A stretch of DNA of 64,000 nucleotides from Pseudomonas lalucatii (lineage in GTDB: Bacteria; Pseudomonadota; Gammaproteobacteria; Pseudomonadales; Pseudomonadaceae): NCBI RefSeq assembly GCF_018398425.1, contig NZ_JADPMV010000001.1, positions 558,001-622,000 of the forward strand, read 5' to 3'. The position numbers and the translations under genes are program-made. Of the stretch, positions 56,023 through 64,000 are shown piece by piece (within the stretch, counting starts at the first letter, position 1; each line of letters begins with the position of its first letter). The notes under the pieces are model-generated. The model was given only the letters and a program-made list of their open reading frames with translations. It did no database searches and was not told the origin of the DNA.

Positions 56023-56694
56023 TCAGTCGAGCAGTTGCAGGGCCTCGGCACTGGCCTGGCGGATACGCCCCCAGTCGCCGTTCTTCACCCACTGGCTGTC
56101 GAACATCCAGGTGCCGCCGACGCACATGACGTTGGGCAGCGCCATGTAGCGCTGCAGATTCTCCGGGTTGACGCCGCCGGTCGGGCAGAAACGCACCCCG
56201 CCGAACGGCCCACCCAGGGCCTTGAGCGCCGCGGTACCGCCGCACACCTCGGCCGGGAACAGCTTGAAGCGCCGGTAGCCGAGGCCGTAGCCGAGCATGA
56301 TGTCCGAGGCGCTGCTGGTGCCCGGCAGCATGGGTACCGCGCTCTCCAGGCCGGCCTGCAGCAGTTCGGCGGTGGAGCCCGGGGTGACGATGAACTGGGC
56401 GCCGGCCTCCTCTGCCGCGGCGAGCATCTGCCGGTCGAGGACGGTGCCGGCACCGACGCACAGCCCCGGGCGCTCCGCACGCAGGCGGCGGATGGCGGTC
56501 AGGCCGTGCGGCGAGCGCAGGGTGATCTCCAGCACCGTCAGGCCGCCTTCGGCCAGGGCATCGGCCAGGGGCAGGATGTCCTCCTCGCGGGCGATGGTGA
56601 TCACCGGCATGATCCGCGCGCGGGCGCAAATGCTGTCGATCTCGGCGATCTTTACGGCCATGCGGCTGTGCAGCTGCGTGTCATTGGTCTTCAT
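56023..56694 (-). CDS. eda: 2-dehydro-3-deoxyphosphogluconate (KDPG) aldolase
   Basis: 223 residues from ATG 56694. Motifs: MPVITIAREEDILPLADALA (catalytic Glu region nearby), GGLTVLEITLRSPHGL, GAGTVLD, IVTPGSTAELL and the Schiff-base Lys in RRFKLFPAEVCGG, then CPTGGVNPENL. It splits KDPG into pyruvate and glyceraldehyde-3-phosphate, the last step of the Entner-Doudoroff pathway. Third gene of zwf-pgl-eda. Confidence 0.96.
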   Translation of the reverse strand: MKTNDTQLHSRMAVKIAEIDSICARARIMPVITIAREEDILPLADALAEGGLTVLEITLRSPHGLTAIRRLRAERPGLCVGAGTVLDRQMLAAAEEAGAQFIVTPGSTAELLQAGLESAVPMLPGTSSASDIMLGYGLGYRRFKLFPAEVCGGTAALKALGGPFGGVRFCPTGGVNPENLQRYMALPNVMCVGGTWMFDSQWVKNGDWGRIRQASAEALQLLD

Positions 56695-56713
56695 ATCGGC
56701 TGGTCCTTCGGCC

Positions 56714-57413
56714 CTAGGGGCACCAGTAAATCTCAAGGGGGGAATGCAGGAAGGCGCGAATCGGCATGCTGCTCGCGGCGTCATGGCTCAGGGCCGCGCT
56801 CAGGGTGGCCAGCTTGGCCGGCCCCTGGATCGCCAGCAGCGACAGGCGCGCCGCGGCCAGCAGCGGCAGGGTCAGGCTCAGGCGCTGGCGCGGCTCGCTC
56901 GGCGCCTGCATCGGCAGGCAGCGGCGCGGGCAGTCCGGCTGCAGGGCCAGGGCCAGGTTCGGGCTGTCCGGGAACAGCGAGGCGGTATGGCCGTCGTCGC
57001 CCATGCCCAGCACCAGCACGTCGATCGGCGGCAGCTCGGCCAACGCCTGGTCGGCCTTGAGCGCCGCCTGTTCGAGGCTGCCGGCGACCTGGTACAAGCC
57101 GATGAAGCGCGCCGCGGCGGCCGGCCCGCGGAGCAGATGACGGCGTACCAGGGCCTCGTTGCTGGTGGCGTGGTTGACCGGCACCCAGCGCTCGTCCGCC
57201 AGGCTGACCAGCACCTGCGGCCAGGGCAGTACCTGCCGGGCCAGGCACTCGAAGAAGGCAATGGGGCTGCGTCCGCCGGAGACCACCAGGGTCGCCGTGC
57301 CCCGGCTGTCGATGGCCGTGCGCAAGGCGGCCGCCACGTCACGGGCCAGGGTCTCGGCTAGCAACTGCGGATCGGCCAGGCTATGGGCGACAACCCCGAT
57401 CGGCAGGTCCAGT

Positions 57414-57427
<14 letters not shown>
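56714..57427 (-). CDS. pgl: 6-phosphogluconolactonase
   Basis: 237 residues from ATG 57427, overlapping the zwf end by 14 bp. Motifs [38 protein letters not shown] and [19 protein letters not shown] identify the lactonase. It hydrolyses 6-phosphogluconolactone between Zwf and the 6-phosphogluconate dehydratase. Confidence 0.96.
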
Positions 57428-58883
<1,456 letters not shown>

Positions 58884-58948
58884 AATGTTTGTTCTTCTAT
58901 CAAGATGCACTAGAAATACCCGGTAGAGCGGTTTTTTACAAGCGAAAA

Positions 58949-58964
58949 TGTAGTAATAAAAACA
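58949..58964. promoter_or_regulatory. Candidate HexR operator in hexR/zwf gap
   Basis: TGTAGTAATAAAAACA is an imperfect palindrome (5 of 8 arm positions) in the AT-rich centre of the 172-bp divergent gap, resembling the TGTA...TACA form of HexR sites. It lies ~65 bp before zwf and ~95 bp before hexR. Confidence 0.4.
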
Positions 58965-59055
58965 ACATTATCACCATGACCACATTCCTGTGGTCGCAAT
59001 CCGGATCGATCAGTACGATAGTCCGGCACTTTCATCGCCCGCCTGAGGAACAAAA

Positions 59056-59925
59056 ATGGATCGCGTGCGAAATCTCCTGGAGCAGATCCAGGGCCGCCTC
59101 GACAGCCTGAACAAGGCCGAACGCAAGGTGGCCGAGGTGATCCTGCACAACCCGCAGCAGGCCACCCGCTTCAGCATCGCCGCCCTGGCGCAAGCCGCCC
59201 AGGTCAGCGAACCGACGGTCAACCGCTTCTGCCGCTCGTTCGACGTCAACGGCTACCCGGAACTGAAGATGCAGCTGGCGCAGAGCCTGGCCAGCGGCGC
59301 CGCCTACGTCAGCCGCGCCGTGGAGGCCGACGACGGCCCCGAGGCCTACACGCGGAAGATCTTCGGCAGCGCCATCACCTCCCTGGATGCCGCCTGCCAG
59401 GCGCTCGACCCGCAGATGGTCAGCCGCGCCGTCGACCTGCTGATCCAGGCCCGGCAGATCCACTTCTTCGGCCTCGGCGCCTCGGCCCCGGTGGCCCTGG
59501 ACGCGCAGCACAAGTTCTTCCGCTTCAACCTGGCGGTATCGGCCCATGCCGACGTACTGATGCAGCGCATGCTGGCCTCGGTGGCCCATACCGGCGACCT
59601 GTTCGTGATCATTTCCTACACCGGGCGCACCCGCGAACTGGTGGAGGTGGCGCGCCTGGCGCGGGAGAACGGCGCCTCGGTGCTCGGCCTCACGGCCGCC
59701 GGCTCGCCCCTGGCCAAGGCCAGCACCCTGAGCCTGGACATCCCCCTGCCGGAGGACACCGACATCTACATGCCGATGACCTCGCGGATCATCCAGTTGA
59801 CCGTGCTCGACGTACTGGCCACCGGCATGACCCTGCGCCGCGGCGTGGACTTCCAGCCGCACCTGCGCAAGATCAAGGAAAGCCTCACCGCCAGCCGCTA
59901 CCCGGCGGACGAAGAGCCCAGCTGA
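59056..59925 (+). CDS. hexR: HexR, RpiR-family regulator of glucose catabolism
   Basis: 289 residues. N-terminal HTH_6 domain: [43 protein letters not shown] domain from ~125: [20 protein letters not shown], then [20 protein letters not shown], the sugar-phosphate site that binds KDPG. It is divergent from zwf-pgl-eda, its standard target in Pseudomonas, and convergent with gpmI. Confidence 0.95.
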   Translation: MDRVRNLLEQIQGRLDSLNKAERKVAEVILHNPQQATRFSIAALAQAAQVSEPTVNRFCRSFDVNGYPELKMQLAQSLASGAAYVSRAVEADDGPEAYTRKIFGSAITSLDAACQALDPQMVSRAVDLLIQARQIHFFGLGASAPVALDAQHKFFRFNLAVSAHADVLMQRMLASVAHTGDLFVIISYTGRTRELVEVARLARENGASVLGLTAAGSPLAKASTLSLDIPLPEDTDIYMPMTSRIIQLTVLDVLATGMTLRRGVDFQPHLRKIKESLTASRYPADEEPS

Positions 59926-59979
59926 GCCGCATCCCGAGCGCCGTCGCCACTCGAGCGGCGATGCCCGGGAAAGGCCTCA

Positions 59980-61500
59980 TCAGCGCAGCAGCGACACCCC
60001 GGACATCTCGGCGGGCCGCACCAGCCCCATCAGCTGCAGCAGGGTCGGCGCGATATCGCACAGCCGCCCGTCCGCCAGCTCGAACTGCCCCGCCCTGCCG
60101 CCGACCAGGATCAGCGGCACCGGGTTGAGGGTATGGGCGGTGTGCGCCTGCCCCGAGTCGGCATCGCACATCTGCTCGACGTTGCCGTGATCGGCGGTGA
60201 TCAGGCATTCGCCGCCCGCCGCCAGGGTCGCCTCGACCACCCGGGCCAGACACCGATCCAGCGCCTCGACCGCCTCCACCGCCGCGGCGAAGGAGCCGGT
60301 GTGGCCGACCATATCGCCGTTGGCATAGTTGCAGACGATCAGGTCGTAGGCCCGGCTGCCGATCGCCTCGACCAGTCGCCCGGTCAGCTCCGGCGCACTC
60401 ATCTGCGGCTGCAGGTCGTAGGACGCCACGTCGGGCGAGGCCACCAGGATGCGCTGCTCGCCGGCGAAGGGCTGCTCGCGCCCACCATTGAAGAAGAAGG
60501 TGACGTGGGCATATTTCTCCGTCTCGGCGATGCGCAGCTGGGTCTTGCCCAGCCCCGCCAGGTACTCGCCCAGGCTGTTGCTCAGGCGCTCCGGCGGGAA
60601 GGCGCAGGGCCCGTCCAGCCGGTCCGAGTAGCGGGTCAGGGTCAGCAGGCGCTGCTTGGCCAGTGCCCGCGGGCGGGCGAAGCCGGCGAACGCCGGGTCG
60701 ACCAGGGCCTGGCACAGCTGCCGCGCGCGATCCGGGCGGAAATTCATGAACACCAGGGCATCCTCGTCCGCCACCCGCACCGGCTCGCCGATCGCCGTGG
60801 CCTTGACGAACTCGTCCGACTCGCCGCGAGCATAGGCGGCGGCCAACCCCAGCTCGGCACTGGCCGCCTGGTGCTCGGCGCGCCCCTCGACGATCAGGCC
60901 GTGGGCCGCCTCGATGCGCTCCCAGCGATTGTCGCGATCCATCGCGTAGTAGCGCCCGACCAGCGAGGCGATGCGCCCCCTGCCCAGGCTCGCCAGCTCG
61001 GCCTCCAGCGCGGCGATGTCGGCCTGGGCGCTCCTCGGCGGCGTGTCGCGACCGTCGAGGAAGGCATGCACGTAGAAGCGCTCGATGCCGCGCGCGGCCA
61101 GCACCCGGCAGGCGGCCATGATCTGCTCGCTGTGGCTGTGCACGCCGCCCGGCGACAGCAGGCCGAGCAGGTGCACGGCGCCGCCGCGACGCCTGGCCCC
61201 GTCGAGCAGCTCGGTCAGCGCCGGGTTGCCGGCGAACTCGCCATCGGCGATGGCCTGGTTGATCCGCGTGAAGTTCTGGTACACCACACGCCCGGCGCCG
61301 AGGTTCATGTGGCCGACCTCGGAGTTGCCCATCTGCCCCTCGGGCAGGCCGACGGCCAGCCCCGAGGTGGCGATGCGGCTGTGCGGATACCGCTCGAACA
61401 AACCATCCAGGGTCGGCGTGTGCGCCGCCGCCAGGGCATTGGCCTCGGTCTCCCGGCGCAGGCCGATGCCGTCGAGAATGATCAGGGTACGGGTCGTCAT
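59980..61500 (-). CDS. gpmI: 2,3-bisphosphoglycerate-independent phosphoglycerate mutase
   Basis: 506 residues from ATG 61500. Metal/phosphate site D10 (LIILDGIGL) and nucleophile S60 in [17 protein letters not shown]. Later [31 protein letters not shown] and [12 protein letters not shown] complete the two Mn sites. It interconverts 3- and 2-phosphoglycerate. Last gene of a cluster eno-gapN-gpmI, 11 bp after gapN. Confidence 0.95.
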   Translation of the reverse strand: MTTRTLIILDGIGLRRETEANALAAAHTPTLDGLFERYPHSRIATSGLAVGLPEGQMGNSEVGHMNLGAGRVVYQNFTRINQAIADGEFAGNPALTELLDGARRRGGAVHLLGLLSPGGVHSHSEQIMAACRVLAARGIERFYVHAFLDGRDTPPRSAQADIAALEAELASLGRGRIASLVGRYYAMDRDNRWERIEAAHGLIVEGRAEHQAASAELGLAAAYARGESDEFVKATAIGEPVRVADEDALVFMNFRPDRARQLCQALVDPAFAGFARPRALAKQRLLTLTRYSDRLDGPCAFPPERLSNSLGEYLAGLGKTQLRIAETEKYAHVTFFFNGGREQPFAGEQRILVASPDVASYDLQPQMSAPELTGRLVEAIGSRAYDLIVCNYANGDMVGHTGSFAAAVEAVEALDRCLARVVEATLAAGGECLITADHGNVEQMCDADSGQAHTAHTLNPVPLILVGGRAGQFELADGRLCDIAPTLLQLMGLVRPAEMSGVSLLR

Positions 61501-61511
61501 GCCGGTCGCCC

Positions 61512-63137
61512 TCAGAAGATGTAATCGGTGGTCAGGAAGCTGGATTCGCGGTTGCGGATGATCTCGCTGATCAGCGCCTTGTTGCTGTCCTGGAACTTGG
61601 TCGCCACCAGGGTGCGGATGGAGAACACGCGCAGGGCGTCGTGCACCGACAGGGTGCCCTCCGCCGAGTTCTTGCGGCCGTTGAAGGGGTAGCTGTCCGG
61701 ACCGCGCTGGCACTGGGCATTGATGTTGATGCGGCCGACCTGGTTGGCGAAGGCGTCGACCAGCCGACCCACCTGGGCCGAGCTGGTGCCGAAGATGCTC
61801 AGCTGCTGGCCGAAGTCGGACTCCAGTACGTAGTCGATCACCGTCTGCAGGTCGCGGTAGGGCACCACCGGCACCAGCGGACCGAACTGCTCCTCCTGGT
61901 ACACGCGCATGTCCGCCGCCACCGGATAGAGCACGGCCGGGTAGAAGAACGAGCCGCGGCTCTCGCCACCGCCGGGGTTGACCACCCGCGCGCCCTTGGC
62001 CACGGCATCGGCCACCAGGCCGGCGAGATAATCGGTCTTGCCCTCCTCGGGCAGCGGCGTCAGGGCCACGTCGGGCTCCCAGGGCATGCCCGGCTTGAGC
62101 GCGGCGAGCTTGCTGGCGAACTTGTCGAGGAAGCTGTCGACCACATCCTCGTGGACGAAGAGGATCTTCAGGGCGGTGCAGCGCTGGCCGTTGAACGACA
62201 GGGCGCCGGTGAGCGCCTCGCTCACCGCGTTGTCCAGGTCGACCTCGGGCAGGACGATGCCCGGGTTCTTCGCGTCCAGGCCCAGGGCCGCGCGCAGGCG
62301 GTGCGGCCGCGGGTGCAGCTTCTTCAGCGCACTGGCGCCCTTGTGCGTGCCGATGAAGGCGAACACGTCGATCTTGCCGCTGGCCATCAGCGCGCTGACC
62401 GCCTCGCGACCACCGCTGTAGATGACGTTGATCACCCCGGCCGGGAAGCTGTCGCGGAATGCCTCGAGCAGCGGACGGATCAGCAGCACGCCGAACTTGG
62501 CCGGCTTGAACACCACGGTGTTGCCCATGATCAGTGCCGGGATCAGGGTGGTGAAGGTCTCGTTCAGCGGGTAGTTGTACGGCCCCATGCACAGGGTCAC
62601 ACCCAGCGGCATCCGGCGGATCTGGCCGAGGGTGTCCTGCTCCAGCTCGAAGCGGCTGGAGCGGCGGTCCAGCTCCTTCAGGGCGCCGATGGTGTCGACG
62701 ATGTAGTCGCAGGTGCGGTCGAACTCCTTCTGCGAATCCTTGAGGTTCTTGCCGATCTCCCACATCAGCAGCTTGACCACCTGCTCGCGCTGCTCGCGCA
62801 TACGCACCAGGAAGGCCTCGACATGGGCGATGCGCTCGGCCACGCGCAGGGTCGGCCAGGCGCCCTGGCCATTGTCGTAGGCGCGCACCGCCGCATCCAG
62901 GGCCTGCAGCGCCGCCTCGGCGTCGAGCTCCGGCGTGCTGCCGAGCATCACCTGCCGGTCGCCCTGCTCGGTCGCCAGGAACACCGGGCTGCGCACCGGC
63001 GCCAGGGGCCCCTCCCAGCGGCGCAGCTGGCCATCGACCAGGTAGTCGCGCTGCTCGATCGGCTCGCCGAGGCGATAGGCCTCGGGAATTTCGGCCAGGG
63101 TGGGGAACAGCGCGCTGAGACGGCTTGCGGTGGTCAT
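61512..63137 (-). CDS. gapN: NADP-dependent, non-phosphorylating glyceraldehyde-3-phosphate dehydrogenase (GapN)
   Basis: 541 residues of the aldehyde dehydrogenase superfamily. Cys nucleophile C320 lies in [30 protein letters not shown] and [20 protein letters not shown] are GapN-like. The ELGGK motif that supplies the general-base Glu is replaced by LGLDAKNP, so the Glu position is Gly with Asp two residues on. It should oxidise glyceraldehyde-3-phosphate directly to 3-phosphoglycerate, giving NADPH but no ATP. It lies between eno and gpmI, which take its product onward. Confidence 0.85.
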   Translation of the reverse strand: MTTASRLSALFPTLAEIPEAYRLGEPIEQRDYLVDGQLRRWEGPLAPVRSPVFLATEQGDRQVMLGSTPELDAEAALQALDAAVRAYDNGQGAWPTLRVAERIAHVEAFLVRMREQREQVVKLLMWEIGKNLKDSQKEFDRTCDYIVDTIGALKELDRRSSRFELEQDTLGQIRRMPLGVTLCMGPYNYPLNETFTTLIPALIMGNTVVFKPAKFGVLLIRPLLEAFRDSFPAGVINVIYSGGREAVSALMASGKIDVFAFIGTHKGASALKKLHPRPHRLRAALGLDAKNPGIVLPEVDLDNAVSEALTGALSFNGQRCTALKILFVHEDVVDSFLDKFASKLAALKPGMPWEPDVALTPLPEEGKTDYLAGLVADAVAKGARVVNPGGGESRGSFFYPAVLYPVAADMRVYQEEQFGPLVPVVPYRDLQTVIDYVLESDFGQQLSIFGTSSAQVGRLVDAFANQVGRININAQCQRGPDSYPFNGRKNSAEGTLSVHDALRVFSIRTLVATKFQDSNKALISEIIRNRESSFLTTDYIF

Positions 63138-63229
63138 GGCATTACCTCATCTGATTGCGAGTGGGCGGAGGCCAGCGTTGACTGGCGCCCCGCGCCCGGT
63201 GCGAACAACAGCTCCGACGGAAACCGGCA

Positions 63230-64000
<771 letters not shown>

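Overview
This window reads as a chromosomal segment of a Pseudomonas-type gammaproteobacterium. Coding density is high, third positions are GC-rich, and several blocks have a gene order I know from Pseudomonas: gcl-hyi-glxR-ttuD-pykF, aotJQMOP-argR next to acs, phhR/phhABC, and hexR/zwf-pgl-eda. A fused glucosylglycerol-phosphate synthase/phosphatase suggests a salt-tolerant lineage. I ran no database search; family calls come from reading the proteins.

Positions 1-34,470 are a purine-oxidation island. It opens with the end of a urate hydroxylase (puuD). Two related transport modules follow: NCS2 permease, Tsx-like outer-membrane channel, NCS1 permease (2.3-6.7 kb), and NCS2, Tsx-like, uacT-like NCS2, then only the C-terminal remnant of an NCS1 permease (7.2-11.7 kb). 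Next come an allantoin-type racemase, another NCS1 permease, a solitary periplasmic binding protein, moaA (molybdenum cofactor, needed by xanthine dehydrogenase), a RutR-like TetR regulator and a GlcG-like protein. An MFS/LysR pair, an RpiR regulator and a YfcC transporter precede allantoicase and ureidoglycolate lyase. The glyoxylate branch gcl-hyi-glxR-ttuD-pykF carries glyoxylate to pyruvate, followed by a urea transporter, a cupin and a potassium channel. Together they take up purines and ureides, cleave allantoate to urea and glyoxylate, and assimilate the glyoxylate.

The most interesting signal is regulatory. A RutR-like palindrome (TGAC-N6-GTCA) and a second palindrome (TTGTRTACAA) recur at promoters across the island, and in four promoters the second starts 40-43 bp after the first. 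The two paralogous NCS2 genes also share a perfectly conserved stretch of about 83 nt made of leader plus start region, with hairpins and a possible leader peptide.

Positions 34,471-48,850 hold core amino-acid genes: the arginine/ornithine ABC transporter operon aotJQMOP with argR, acetyl-CoA synthetase, a small membrane protein, and phhR divergent from phhABC (phenylalanine/tyrosine catabolism). A TyrR-type box and a candidate sigma-54 promoter lie between phhR and phhA. A DUF2254 membrane protein follows.

Positions 48,851-55,981 hold an MFS transporter, the fused glucosylglycerol-phosphate synthase/phosphatase, a divergent LysR/SDR pair, a decayed alpha/beta hydrolase and a HAD-IIA phosphatase.

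Positions 56,023-64,000 are a carbon-core block. zwf-pgl-eda (Entner-Doudoroff feed) is divergent from hexR. After hexR an opposite-strand cluster eno-gapN-gpmI runs from glyceraldehyde-3-phosphate to PEP by the non-phosphorylating, NADPH-forming route. No rRNA, tRNA, CRISPR array, insertion sequence or phage gene was seen.
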